Of a stretch of DNA of 64,000 bases, positions 50,984 to 60,230 are shown one piece after another; position 1 is the first letter of the stretch; every line of letters begins with the position of its first letter. The stretch comes from Methylophaga sp. OBS4. GTDB taxonomy: Bacteria; Pseudomonadota; Gammaproteobacteria; Nitrosococcales; Methylophagaceae. A program made the position numbers and the translations under genes. The stretch lies in assembly GCF_026319305.1 (NCBI RefSeq), contig NZ_JAPDMV010000003.1:43675-107674 (forward strand), read 5' to 3'. Under the pieces are notes generated by a model. The model was not told the DNA's origin and ran no database searches. It saw nothing but the letters and a program-made list of their open reading frames with translations.

Positions 50984-51800
50984 AACCCCCTATACAATCG
51001 GTTCGCTCAATCTGGCCAAGGCCTGTTGTGAGCCGGTCGCCCACCTGGAAGTGAGGGATTTATCCGTTTCCTATCAGCAGAAAACAGTGCTGGGATCGGT
51101 TTCATTGAATATCTATAAAGGCTGCATTACCGCCTTGATAGGACCTTCCGGTTGCGGCAAGACCAGCTTTCTTTCCAGCCTGAACCGAATGACAGACATG
51201 AGCCCCGGTGCTTCAGCCAGTGGCAGGGTGATCTTTGATGGCAGTGATGTGCTGTCAAATTCGGTCGATTGCCTGCAACTGCGTCGGCGGATCGGCATGA
51301 TTTTCCAGAAACCGAATCCTTTTCCCTTATCTATTTACCGCAATCTGGCATTGCCACTAAAAGAGCACGGAGTTCGCAGCAAGGCGGAAATTGACAGAAA
51401 AATCCGCCAGGCTTTATCCGATGTGGGCTTATGGGAGGAGGTGCATGACCGTTTGAATAGCCCGGCCACCAGACTGTCCGGCGGCCAGCAACAGCGTTTG
51501 TGTATTGCCCGTGCTTTGGTGCTTGAACCGGAGATCCTGCTGATGGACGAACCCTGCAGCGCGCTGGATCCGATTGCCTCGGCGGTAGTGGAAGAACTGA
51601 TTATCTCTTTGCGCGGACGTTATACAGTGGTGATTGTCACGCATAACCTGGCGCAGGCAAAACGGGTTGCCAATTACGCGGCTTTTTTCTGGATGAAGGA
51701 GCGTGTCGGCAAACTTATCGAATTCGGTCGCAGTCAGCATCTTTTCGAACAACCGCAGGATGCCCTCACGGCGGCTTATATCAGTGGTGCAAAAGGATGA
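50970..51800 (+). CDS. pstB: phosphate ABC transporter ATPase PstB
   Basis: 276 residues. Walker A GPSGCGKTS, Q-loop FQKPNPFP (diagnostic of PstB), signature LSGGQQQRL, Walker B ILLMDEPCSALDP and H-loop VTHN. A full single-copy pst operon, but it carries no phoU, unlike the housekeeping phosphate locus, which supports a specialised role in the arsenic island. Confidence 0.92.
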   Translation: MLTVETPYTIGSLNLAKACCEPVAHLEVRDLSVSYQQKTVLGSVSLNIYKGCITALIGPSGCGKTSFLSSLNRMTDMSPGASASGRVIFDGSDVLSNSVDCLQLRRRIGMIFQKPNPFPLSIYRNLALPLKEHGVRSKAEIDRKIRQALSDVGLWEEVHDRLNSPATRLSGGQQQRLCIARALVLEPEILLMDEPCSALDPIASAVVEELIISLRGRYTVVIVTHNLAQAKRVANYAAFFWMKERVGKLIEFGRSQHLFEQPQDALTAAYISGAKG

Positions 51801-51876
51801 ATAACTGTTTCAGCTGTAACATTCAGGGTGCTGGTCAGTCCCATTTTTATCAATTTACTGGAATTGGGGAACAGAC

Positions 51877-52830
51877 ATGCATGAAACGCTAGCCTATCTC
51901 AAACCGGGAGACTTTCCCGTCATTCATCGGCAGGCACTGCACACGCTTCAGGTCAATCTCGGCTATTTGTGTAATCAAAGCTGCGTGCACTGTCATGTCA
52001 ATGCCGGGCCCAACCGCACCGAGATGATGGACGAGGATAACCTGCAATTGCTCGTCGAGTTACTGGATTCCGGCCGCATCAAAAATCTGGATCTGACCGG
52101 CGGCGCGCCGGAAATGCATGCTTTTTTCCGCTATCTGGTTATGCATGCAAGGCATGCAGGCGTCCACGTGATTGATCGCTGCAATCTGACCATTCTTTCC
52201 GAGCCTGGGTACGAGGACATGGCGCAGTTCCTGGCCGATCATCAGGTGGAGGTGGTGGCTTCGCTGCCGTGTTATTCGCCGGAAAACGTTGACGGGCAAC
52301 GGGGGAAAGGGGTCTTTGGTCGCAGTATTCAGGCGTTACAGTCACTCAATGCGTTGGGCTATGGAAAGCAGGACAAGGGTTTGATTCTAAACCTTGTCTA
52401 TAACCCGCAAGGACCCTCTTTACCACCCGGCCAGCAGCAGCTTGAGCAGGATTACAAACGGGAATTACAGTCGCATTTCGGCATTACATTCAACAGACTG
52501 TTCACCATGACCAACATGCCCATCAAGCGCTTCGGTTCGATGCTGATTTCGAAAGGGCAGTTCGATGATTATCTCAATCTGCTCAGAAACAATTATCAAG
52601 CAGACAACCTGAAGCATGTTATGTGCCGCAACGTGATAAGCGTTGACTGGCAGGGTTATCTCTACGATTGCGATTTCAACCAGCAGTTGGGGCTGCCACT
52701 CGGAGAACAGCAAAAACCGCATTTGCGGGATTTGTTGGCAGGTTCCTTTGAAATGGAAAAAATCAATACCGCCAATCACTGCTATGGCTGCACAGCAGGG
52801 CAGGGCAGCAGTTGCGGCGGTGCACTTTGA
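51877..52830 (+). CDS. arsS: arsenosugar biosynthesis radical SAM protein ArsS
   Basis: 317 residues. The radical SAM cluster motif is CxxxCxxC at Cys32, Cys36, Cys39 (YLCNQSCVHCHVNAGP). The C-terminal auxiliary region has MCRNVISVDWQGYLYDCDFN and CYGCTAGQGSSCGG, the signature of the ArsS family, in which some homologues carry selenocysteine. The known role is adding a 5'-deoxyadenosyl group to dimethylarsinous acid. Here it follows arsM and the pst genes. Confidence 0.92.
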   Translation: MHETLAYLKPGDFPVIHRQALHTLQVNLGYLCNQSCVHCHVNAGPNRTEMMDEDNLQLLVELLDSGRIKNLDLTGGAPEMHAFFRYLVMHARHAGVHVIDRCNLTILSEPGYEDMAQFLADHQVEVVASLPCYSPENVDGQRGKGVFGRSIQALQSLNALGYGKQDKGLILNLVYNPQGPSLPPGQQQLEQDYKRELQSHFGITFNRLFTMTNMPIKRFGSMLISKGQFDDYLNLLRNNYQADNLKHVMCRNVISVDWQGYLYDCDFNQQLGLPLGEQQKPHLRDLLAGSFEMEKINTANHCYGCTAGQGSSCGGAL

Positions 52831-52870
52831 TGCCGCGATCTCACCTTGTTATCACCGGGAAACAGCACTG

Positions 52871-55021
52871 ATGAAAAAAAAGATAATCCTCACAGTGGTC
52901 GTACTGCTGATCGCTACATTTTTTGTATTTGATTTACAGCAATACCTGACGCTGACCAGCCTCAAGAACAGCCTTGCAGAATTTGAGCAATGGCGGAGTT
53001 CACAGCCTGTAGCAGTCGGACTGGGTTTTATGGCGGTTTATATCATCGTCACTGCCTTGTCCCTGCCCGGTGCGGCGGTGATGACCCTGGCTGCCGGTGC
53101 GCTGTTCGGCCTGCTGTGGGGTACGGTGATAGTCTCTTTTGCCTCCACCATCGGCGCGACGCTGGCTTTCCTGGTCTCCCGTTTCCTGCTGCGGGACTGG
53201 GTGCAGAACCGTTTCGGCAAGCGGCTGAAAACAATCAATCGCGGTATAGAAAAAGAGGGTGGTTTTTATCTGTTTACCCTGCGGCTGGTGCCGATCTTCC
53301 CGTTTTTCGTGATTAATCTGTTGATGGGGCTGACACTGCTTAAGACCTGGACATTTTACTGGGTCAGCCAGGTGGGCATGCTGGCGGGCACGCTGGTTTA
53401 TGTCAATGCCGGTACGCAACTGGCCCAAATCGACAGCCTGGCGGGGATCATGTCATTCAAGTTACTGGCCTCGTTTGCCTTGCTGGGTTTGTTCCCGCTA
53501 GTGGCGAAAAAAATCGTCAATGTGGTGCAGCGACGCCGGGTTTATCAAGGCTGGAGCAAACCGAAACAATTCGATCGTAACCTGGTGGTTATCGGCGCTG
53601 GCGCAGCCGGCCTGGTGTCGTCCTATATTGCTGCCACGGTCAAGGCCAGCGTGACTCTGGTGGAGGCGCACAAAATGGGCGGCGATTGCCTGAACTACGG
53701 TTGCGTGCCGAGCAAGGCAATCATTCGCAGCGCCAAGCTGGCCCAGCACATGCGGGATGCCGAAAAATACGGACTGGAAGCGGCCGAATCGCAATTTTCC
53801 TTCCGTAAGGTCATGGCGAGAGTCCATAACATTATCAGCCAGGTCGAGCCGCATGACAGCGTCGAACGTTACACCAGGCTGGGCGTTGAGGTGCTGGAGG
53901 GTTACGCGAAGATTATCGATCCATGGACAGTTGAAATTGCCTTGAACGATGGCGGCACGCAGACATTGACCACCCGCAGCATCATTATCGCTACCGGTGC
54001 CCAGCCGGTGGTACCCGATTTGCCCGGCATCAATGAAGTCGGATATGTAACCAGCGATACGATATGGGAACAATTCGCCAAACTCGATGCTATGCCGCAA
54101 CGACTGGTGGTGCTGGGTGGCGGTCCGATAGGCTGTGAACTGTCACAGGCATTTGCCCGGTTTGGCTCACAAGTCACACAGATCGAGCGATCCGATCGTA
54201 TTATGAGGCGGGAGGATCCGGAAGTATCGGAACTGGCGAAGGCAGTATTGACCGATAACGGGGTCAACGTGCTGACCAGCCACGAAGCCCTGCGTTTCGA
54301 GCGCAACGGCGAACAGAAATTCATCGTGGTCAACAACGCCGCCGGTGAGCAACGGATGGAATTCGATGCGCTGTTGTGCGCAGTGGGGCGCGAATCGCGT
54401 CTGCAAGGCTACGGGCTGGAACAACTGGGTATTGACAGCAACCGCACCATCGGCAGCAACGAGTTTTTGCAAACCCGTTTCCCGAATATTCTGACTGCGG
54501 GTGACGTGGCCGGCCCTTATCAGTTCACGCATATCGCAGCGCACCAGGCCTGGTATGCCTCGGTCAATGCCTTGTTTGGCCACTTGAAAAAATTCAAGGC
54601 CGATTACCGGGTTGTTCCCTGGACCACGTTTATCGACCCCGAAGTAGCTCGCGTCGGCATCAATGAACAGGAGGCAAAAGAGCAGGGCATTGACTATGAG
54701 GTGACCCGCTATGGCATTGACGACCTGGACCGGGCGATTGCTGACAGTGCGGCGCATGGTTTTATCAAGGTATTGACACCGCCCGGCAAGGATACAATTC
54801 TCGGGGTGACCATAGTCAGCGAACATGCCGCTGAACTGCTGGCCGAGTTCGTATTGGCGATGAAACACGGGCTGGGGCTGAATAAGATCCTCGGCACCAT
54901 TCATACCTATCCGACCTGGAGCGAGGCAAATAAATATACTGCGGGCGAGTGGAAACGGGCCCACGCACCCGCGAAAGTGCTGGCGCTACTGGAACGTTAT
55001 TTTCAATGGCAACGGGGGTGA
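52871..55021 (+). CDS. TVP38/TMEM64 membrane domain fused to a mercuric reductase-like flavoprotein
   Basis: 716 residues. Residues 1-230: membrane protein with the VTT/SNARE-associated motif FGLLWGTVIVSFASTIGATL and GLTLLKTWTFYWVSQVGMLAGT. Residues about 235-716: pyridine nucleotide-disulfide oxidoreductase with FAD motif VIGAGAAGLV, redox Cys pair GGDCLNYGCVPSKA (about 272 and 277), NAD motif VLGGGPIGCE, and a dimerisation domain. The mercuric reductase N-terminal HMA domain and the C-terminal CC pair are absent. The ATG follows arsS after 40 bases. It may reduce a membrane-associated quinone or metalloid. Confidence 0.88.
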   Translation: MKKKIILTVVVLLIATFFVFDLQQYLTLTSLKNSLAEFEQWRSSQPVAVGLGFMAVYIIVTALSLPGAAVMTLAAGALFGLLWGTVIVSFASTIGATLAFLVSRFLLRDWVQNRFGKRLKTINRGIEKEGGFYLFTLRLVPIFPFFVINLLMGLTLLKTWTFYWVSQVGMLAGTLVYVNAGTQLAQIDSLAGIMSFKLLASFALLGLFPLVAKKIVNVVQRRRVYQGWSKPKQFDRNLVVIGAGAAGLVSSYIAATVKASVTLVEAHKMGGDCLNYGCVPSKAIIRSAKLAQHMRDAEKYGLEAAESQFSFRKVMARVHNIISQVEPHDSVERYTRLGVEVLEGYAKIIDPWTVEIALNDGGTQTLTTRSIIIATGAQPVVPDLPGINEVGYVTSDTIWEQFAKLDAMPQRLVVLGGGPIGCELSQAFARFGSQVTQIERSDRIMRREDPEVSELAKAVLTDNGVNVLTSHEALRFERNGEQKFIVVNNAAGEQRMEFDALLCAVGRESRLQGYGLEQLGIDSNRTIGSNEFLQTRFPNILTAGDVAGPYQFTHIAAHQAWYASVNALFGHLKKFKADYRVVPWTTFIDPEVARVGINEQEAKEQGIDYEVTRYGIDDLDRAIADSAAHGFIKVLTPPGKDTILGVTIVSEHAAELLAEFVLAMKHGLGLNKILGTIHTYPTWSEANKYTAGEWKRAHAPAKVLALLERYFQWQRG

Positions 55022-55815
55022 TGATGCGTTTGATTTTATTTCTTGCCGGCATGTTGATGGTAAATCAGATTTATGCCGCTGATTTTGATCACGGTATCTG
55101 GGATAAATTATTGCGGAATCACGTGGTTGTGCTGGATGACGGCAAGGCTACACAAGTTGATTATGGCGGGTTTTCCAATGAGCGAAGCAGGCTCAAACTT
55201 TACCTTAATCAACTTGCCGCTGTTGAAGCAACACAGTTCGAAAAGTGGCCGGCTGAGGCGCAATTGGCGTTTTTGATCAATGCTTACAATGCCTGGACTG
55301 TTGAGCTTATTCTCACCGCATACCCGGATCTGGAATCCATCCGTGACCTTGGCAGTGTTCTGCGCTCGCCGTGGAAAAAAACGTTCATTCCCCTGCTGGG
55401 AGAAGAGGTCTCGCTGGATCACATTGAACATGACATGATCCGTGGCAGCGGCCGCTTTGAGGAGCCACGCATTCATTTTGCCGTCAATTGCGCAAGCGTT
55501 GGCTGTCCGGCACTACGGGCAGAAGCCTACAGTGCTGAACGGCTCAATGAACAGCTTGAGCAGCAAACCCGCTTGTTTCTTGCCGATGCCAGCCGCAATC
55601 GACTTGAAACGGGGCGGCTCGCTGTCTCACAAATTTTCAAATGGTATCGCGAAGATTTTGAACAGGGCTGGCGCGGCAGGGAGTCATTGGCGTCGTTCCT
55701 GGCCATCTACGCCGACGCACTGGATCTTTCAGCAGCGCAGCAAGCGGCCTTGCAGACAGGGGCGCTGGAAATCGAATTTCTCGATTACGACTGGAGACTG
55801 AACGACAAATCATGA
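55021..55815 (+). CDS. DUF547 protein with signal peptide
   Basis: 264 residues; signal MMRLILFLAGMLMVNQIYA-ADF. DUF547 motifs: FLINAYNAWTVELIL, SLDHIEHDMIR, RIHFAVNCASVGCPALRAEAYS (Cys/His). The fold is related to cysteine proteases, with a possible catalytic Cys in NCASVGCP. The ATG overlaps the previous stop (TGATG). Commonly clusters with the two transferases that follow. Confidence 0.85.
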   Translation: MMRLILFLAGMLMVNQIYAADFDHGIWDKLLRNHVVVLDDGKATQVDYGGFSNERSRLKLYLNQLAAVEATQFEKWPAEAQLAFLINAYNAWTVELILTAYPDLESIRDLGSVLRSPWKKTFIPLLGEEVSLDHIEHDMIRGSGRFEEPRIHFAVNCASVGCPALRAEAYSAERLNEQLEQQTRLFLADASRNRLETGRLAVSQIFKWYREDFEQGWRGRESLASFLAIYADALDLSAAQQAALQTGALEIEFLDYDWRLNDKS

Positions 55816-56489
55816 AGCCACAGCTTGCCATTATCGTCCCGATGCTGAATGAAGCCGGTACCTTGCCGGAACTGCTAGCGCATTTGCAGCGCTTTCACGA
55901 CAGGGGCATGGAGATCGTGCTGGTCGATGGCGGCAGTGATGATGCTACACGGGACATCGCCAGTCAGTCTCCGTTCACCGTGATCACTTCAACCCGTGGC
56001 CGTGCTCTGCAAATGAATACTGGCGCGCAAGCCAGTGATGCCGGCGTTTTGTTATTCCTTCATGCTGATACCCGGCTGCCGGACACGGCCGATATTGCTA
56101 TCGGCAGGGCGCTGGCGGCAGGCCGCCAATGGGGGCGTTTCAATGTGAAGATTGAAGCCAGGCATCCTGTGCTCAAGATCGTTGCGATGATGATGAATCT
56201 GCGATCGAGGTTGTCTGGCATAGTAACGGGTGACCAGGCCTTGTTTATGACTCGGGAAGTGTTTAATAAAGTGGGCGGTTTCCCCAGACAACCGCTGATG
56301 GAAGACATCGAAATCAGTAAAAGGCTCAAGGGGCTCGGCCTGCCTGCCTGCCTGTGGGATCAGGTCACGACGTCGGGCCGGCGCTGGCAAAAATTCGGGG
56401 TCTGGCGCACTATCTGGCTTATGTGGCAACTGCGATTTGATTACTGGCGCGGGGTGCCGGCCAGCAAACTGGCGGGGCGTTACCAGTGA
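55812..56489 (+). CDS. family 2 glycosyltransferase, rSAM-associated transferase 2 (TIGR04283)
   Basis: 225 residues. LAIIVPMLNEAGTLPELLAH, VLVDGGSDDATRDIA, LFLHADTRLP (DxD equivalent) and a C-terminal Trp/Arg-rich helix (VWRTIWLMWQLRFDYWRG). Known arsenosugar clusters carry this protein to modify the sugar. It overlaps neighbours by 4 bases on each side. Confidence 0.9.
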   Translation: MKPQLAIIVPMLNEAGTLPELLAHLQRFHDRGMEIVLVDGGSDDATRDIASQSPFTVITSTRGRALQMNTGAQASDAGVLLFLHADTRLPDTADIAIGRALAAGRQWGRFNVKIEARHPVLKIVAMMMNLRSRLSGIVTGDQALFMTREVFNKVGGFPRQPLMEDIEISKRLKGLGLPACLWDQVTTSGRRWQKFGVWRTIWLMWQLRFDYWRGVPASKLAGRYQ

Positions 56490-57133
56490 AGCCGGTTCGT
56501 ATCGTGATCATGGCCAAAGCCCCTTTACCCGGCCTTGCCAAAACGCGGTTGATCCCGGCCCTTGGCGAAGATGGCGCTGCGTTGCTGGCACAACGAATGC
56601 TGGATCACACTATTGCTACGGCACTTGCAGCCGCTATCGGCCCGGTTGAATGCTGTGTTACGCCAGACCACCTGCATCCTGTTTGGTCTGCAAGACAATA
56701 CGATGCCGCATTGCATTGGAGTTCACAAAGCGATGGGGATCTGGGCGCGCGCATGGAGGATGTTTCCCGCAGGGTGATTACCGATGGTGAGTTTCTGTTG
56801 TTGATCGGGACCGATTGTCCCGGGCTGGAGGCTCAGCATTTACAACTGGCGGCCCGGTGGCTGGAGCATGGAGTGGTAAGCATGATACCGGTATTGGATG
56901 GTGGTTATTGCCTGCTGGGGTTGAGCCAGTTTGATGCGACCCTATTCAGCAATATTTTCTGGGGCAGCGCTGTGGTGGCGCAACAGACACGACAGCGTGT
57001 CAGTCAATTAGGCTGGAATATGATAGAGCTGGCGACATTGCAGGATATTGACGAGCCGGGGGATTTGGCTGCGTTGCCGGCAGGTTTCATGGATCCTGTT
57101 CAATTTTCTCTATCAAACGGAGGAATGTTATGA
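56486..57133 (+). CDS. rSAM-associated transferase 1 (TIGR04282), nucleotidyltransferase-like
   Basis: 215 residues with GTG start overlapping the previous stop. IVIMAKAPLPGLAKTRLIPALG is the nucleotide-binding N-terminus, LLIGTDCPGLEAQHL holds the Asp pair and MIPVLDGGYCLLGL the third motif. Probably activates the sugar precursor for the preceding transferase. Confidence 0.9.
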   Translation: MKPVRIVIMAKAPLPGLAKTRLIPALGEDGAALLAQRMLDHTIATALAAAIGPVECCVTPDHLHPVWSARQYDAALHWSSQSDGDLGARMEDVSRRVITDGEFLLLIGTDCPGLEAQHLQLAARWLEHGVVSMIPVLDGGYCLLGLSQFDATLFSNIFWGSAVVAQQTRQRVSQLGWNMIELATLQDIDEPGDLAALPAGFMDPVQFSLSNGGML

Positions 57134-57531
57134 AAACAACAAAACTGCAATGGTCACTTTTTTTACTCCGGCTGGGCGTGTTTATTGTCATGTTGATGTG
57201 GACACTCGATAAATTCGTGCAGCCGGAACACAGCAGTAAAGTGTTCGAAAATTTTTATGGTCTGGGTGGCTGGAGTGACACCGCATTTCTTGTTGTCGGT
57301 GTGCTTGAGCTGATTCTCATCATCGCTTTTGTCGCCGGCGTGTGGAAACGGTGGAGTTACGGCTTGGTGGCTATTCTTCATGGCATTTCGACTTTTTCAT
57401 CGTTTCCGCAATACCTGGATCCGTTCAATCACCTGCTGTTCTTTGCTGCCTGGCCGATGTTGGCCGCCTGCGTCACGCTTTATCTGCTGCGTGATGAGGA
57501 CCGGCTGTTTTCCGTTAATTATCCGCGATAG
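57130..57531 (+). CDS. DoxX-like membrane protein
   Basis: 133 residues with four hydrophobic helices (LFLLRLGVFIVMLMWTLDKF, AFLVVGVLELILIIAFVAG, and two more). The N-terminal LRLGVFIVMLMWTLDKFVQP resembles DoxX/DUF-type quinone-associated proteins; function unknown. Overlaps the preceding gene by 4 bases, so it belongs to the arsenosugar operon. Confidence 0.8.
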   Translation: MKTTKLQWSLFLLRLGVFIVMLMWTLDKFVQPEHSSKVFENFYGLGGWSDTAFLVVGVLELILIIAFVAGVWKRWSYGLVAILHGISTFSSFPQYLDPFNHLLFFAAWPMLAACVTLYLLRDEDRLFSVNYPR

Positions 57532-57584
57532 CGAGAAGGGGCGCACATGGCTTATCAACAACTGTCAGACTTGTTTTCGTTGTC

Positions 57585-57710
57585 GTGACCATGTTCACCA
57601 GCATGGTGGCATTGGAGGAACCCTGCCGTATTGATCATGTCGCTGACAACATCGAGGGCATGTATAAGCGACAGGTGAACGAATCCGGCATGGGCTGCCG
57701 GCCCCGTTAA
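57585..57710 (+). other. possible secreted-peptide gene or remnant
   Basis: A short frame from GTG 57585 or ATG 57591: VTMFTSMVALEEPCRIDHVA then DNIEGMYKRQVNESGMGCRPR. Read further upstream without a start codon, it would have a hydrophobic leader (TTVRLVFVVV). An ATG at 57547 with AAGGGG upstream is in another frame, which suggests a frameshifted small gene. Weak evidence only. Confidence 0.25.
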
Positions 57711-57745
57711 CTCGTGGGCGGAGTCGGCTTTTGGCGTCTTCAACA

Positions 57746-59935
57746 ATGAAAATCAGGTTAATCCTGACGGTTATCACGCTTGCCGCGATAGCTGTTGTTG
57801 TTCTGCTTGGTCTTAATACGGTCAGGCAGCTGGAACGGACAAACCGTCAACTGGTTGAAACGGCGCTGCCATTGTTTGAACACATTCAATCGGTCAAAAA
57901 TAAACTCAATCACCAGGAATTATTGTTTTACCAATATTACCTGGACGGTGAAAACCGGCAATTTAATAAGCAGTTAGCTGAAACGTCGGATCAGATTCAG
58001 CGTGAGCTGACAAAAATGGAATCCATAATGGGGCCGAGCGCACCATTGCGAGAAATCCAGACCTCGGCGGCGCATCTCAAAACTATCTCGAGAAAATTTG
58101 ATACGGCCATGTTGCCGCCTACGGACTGGGATGAAGCCAGGGCGGTATTGTCAGAATTTACCCCGATAGCTGACAGCATCAATCAGCAGAGTTTTGCGCT
58201 GTTGAGCGACATCAATGACAAGGTGAGGCACAATGCCTCGGCCAGCCTGAACGAGACTGAAAAAGGCGTCGGCTGGATTGCCGCAATGAGTCTGATGCTG
58301 TTTATAGCCGCCGTTTTTCTGTTGTTGATCAATAAAAAACTCTCCCAGGCATTGAGGGAACAAAAAAGGCTGACAGCTTTTCCCGAACTCAACCCGGATC
58401 CGGTTATTGCCATCAACAAGCTGGGACAGGTCGATTACGCCAACCCGGGAGCCAGGCAGTTGTCACAACAGCTATTCCAGACCGAAGATACCTCGCTGCT
58501 GTTACCAGACGGCCTGGAAGGCTTGATGTCCCGCGCCAGAAACCATCTGGGCAACGTGCGGCTGGAGTACGATATCTGCGGCAGAACATTCAGCGCCGAA
58601 CTGCACTGGCTGGCAGACCTGGCGGAGTATCATCTTTACCTAACCGAGGCGACAGCAGAGAAACAGGCGCGGGAAAAACTCGCGCACATGGCCTATCACC
58701 AGGTCCTGACAGGCCTGCCCAACCGACAGCAACTCGAACAGTCATTCGAACATCGCCAGGCCGCCTTTCTTGTCCTGCTCGAAATCGATCGCTATCAGCA
58801 CATCATTACTTCCAGTGGGCATGCCACTGCCGATCTGGTCATCAAGAAAGCTGCCGGTCGTTTGCGGGCGTTGATTGACCAAGCAGATGTCGCGTTGTTT
58901 CACCTGGAAAGCAATCTGTTTGCCATTTTGTTCGACAAACATGACGAGGTAACAAGCCTGGTGAACCGGGTGATTGCAAAATTCTGTGAACCTATCATCT
59001 TGAGCGAGCGTCATTTTTATCTTTCTTTGAGTGCCGGTGGCGTGATGCTCTCACCAGGGGACGAGTTATTCGAAGCGTTGCGAAAGGCGGACAGTGCACT
59101 GCGGACCGTGTCGAGCTCCGGCGGTAACGGCTATCGCGAGTTCGATGATGAACTGGACAGGCTTTACTTAAGAAAAACAGCTCTGCAAAACGATCTCAGA
59201 CATGCCGCCAGGCATGAAGAATTTGTTATCTACATGCAACCGATTTATTCGGCCATCAGTGGCACGATGGTTGGCGCCGAAGCCCTGATACGCTGGCATC
59301 GCCGTCGTGATGAATGGGTGTCGCCCGTAGAGTTCATCCCGGTGGCCGAAGCTTCCGGACAGATTGTTATGATCGGTGACTGGGTGATCGAGCAGGTATT
59401 TAATGTGGCGAAGCAATGGACGGCCAGCCATGATGAACCGACAAACCTGGCGATCAATATCTCGGCAAGCCATTGGGAAAACGAACGGTTATGCGACAGC
59501 CTGAAAGTGCAACTGGAAAAATACCGGCTTGAAGCGAGTCTGTTTACGCTGGAAATCACCGAGCAAGCGGCTTTGCAGGATATTGAAAAAACAATCACTA
59601 CCATGCAGACACTGAAAAGCCTCGGGTTCAAACTGGCTATCGATGATTTCGGTACCGGCTACTCTTCGTTGAACTACCTGCACCGGCTACCCGTTGATAA
59701 ACTGAAAATCGATCAGAGCTTTGTGCGCCAGCTTGAAGAGAGCGGTAAGAATGCCGCGATCGTAAAAAGTGTCATCGCCCTTGCTCATCAACTGAAATTA
59801 CTGATCGTGGCCGAGGGTGTAGAAACAAAAGCACAACGGGAAACGCTGGCAGAATGGGGCTGTGATCAACTACAAGGATACCTGCTGGCCAAACCGATGC
59901 CAGCTTACGATTTCCTGGTTATTGAACAGCAGTAA
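57746..59935 (+). CDS. c-di-GMP phosphodiesterase (4HB sensor, PAS-like, degenerate GGDEF, EAL)
   Basis: 729 residues. An N-terminal membrane helix (RLILTVITLAAIAVVVLLG), an extracytoplasmic four-helix-bundle region to about 175, a second membrane helix (AAMSLMLFIAAVFLLLIN), a PAS-like domain, a GGDEF domain whose active motif is lost (ESNLFAILF instead of GGDEFAILL), and a complete EAL domain: EALIRW, NINIS-type Asn (LAINIS), LEITEQ, DDFGTGYSS, KIDQSFV, AEGVET, QLQGYLLAKP. It should hydrolyse c-di-GMP; the GGDEF may be regulatory. The TTG at 57731 is an alternative start. Confidence 0.92.
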   Translation: MKIRLILTVITLAAIAVVVLLGLNTVRQLERTNRQLVETALPLFEHIQSVKNKLNHQELLFYQYYLDGENRQFNKQLAETSDQIQRELTKMESIMGPSAPLREIQTSAAHLKTISRKFDTAMLPPTDWDEARAVLSEFTPIADSINQQSFALLSDINDKVRHNASASLNETEKGVGWIAAMSLMLFIAAVFLLLINKKLSQALREQKRLTAFPELNPDPVIAINKLGQVDYANPGARQLSQQLFQTEDTSLLLPDGLEGLMSRARNHLGNVRLEYDICGRTFSAELHWLADLAEYHLYLTEATAEKQAREKLAHMAYHQVLTGLPNRQQLEQSFEHRQAAFLVLLEIDRYQHIITSSGHATADLVIKKAAGRLRALIDQADVALFHLESNLFAILFDKHDEVTSLVNRVIAKFCEPIILSERHFYLSLSAGGVMLSPGDELFEALRKADSALRTVSSSGGNGYREFDDELDRLYLRKTALQNDLRHAARHEEFVIYMQPIYSAISGTMVGAEALIRWHRRRDEWVSPVEFIPVAEASGQIVMIGDWVIEQVFNVAKQWTASHDEPTNLAINISASHWENERLCDSLKVQLEKYRLEASLFTLEITEQAALQDIEKTITTMQTLKSLGFKLAIDDFGTGYSSLNYLHRLPVDKLKIDQSFVRQLEESGKNAAIVKSVIALAHQLKLLIVAEGVETKAQRETLAEWGCDQLQGYLLAKPMPAYDFLVIEQQ

Positions 59936-59960
59936 GCCGGTGACGAATTTTGAACAAGCG

Positions 59961-60230
59961 TCAATCATCCTGTTTTCCTGCCTCGCTCTTGCAACTGATC
60001 GCATGAAGTTTGTCCGCTAATGCCTCCATATCAGCAGTAGTTATTTCCGGTTCAGGCTTCAGCCTGGAGACCGTTGAGACGGCGAGCTTGAGCTGTTTCA
60101 GGAACTGCCGGCATTGACCACACATCAGGAGATGGAATAAAACACCCAGCCTTGTCATCAGGCCAGCCTCATGATCAAGATAATGACTGGCCTTGTCGTG
60201 AATGTCCTTGCAAGAAAACATCAATTTCAT
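59961..60230 (-). CDS. putative anti-sigma factor with zinc finger
   Basis: 89 residues. The ZAS/zf-HC2 motif HLLMCGQCRQF (H-x3-C-x2-C) follows an N-terminal CKDIHDKASHYLDHE, supplying Cys and His. There is no membrane helix, so it is a soluble zinc-binding sigma regulator. It overlaps the sigma gene by 4 bases. Confidence 0.85.
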   Translation of the reverse strand: MKLMFSCKDIHDKASHYLDHEAGLMTRLGVLFHLLMCGQCRQFLKQLKLAVSTVSRLKPEPEITTADMEALADKLHAISCKSEAGKQDD

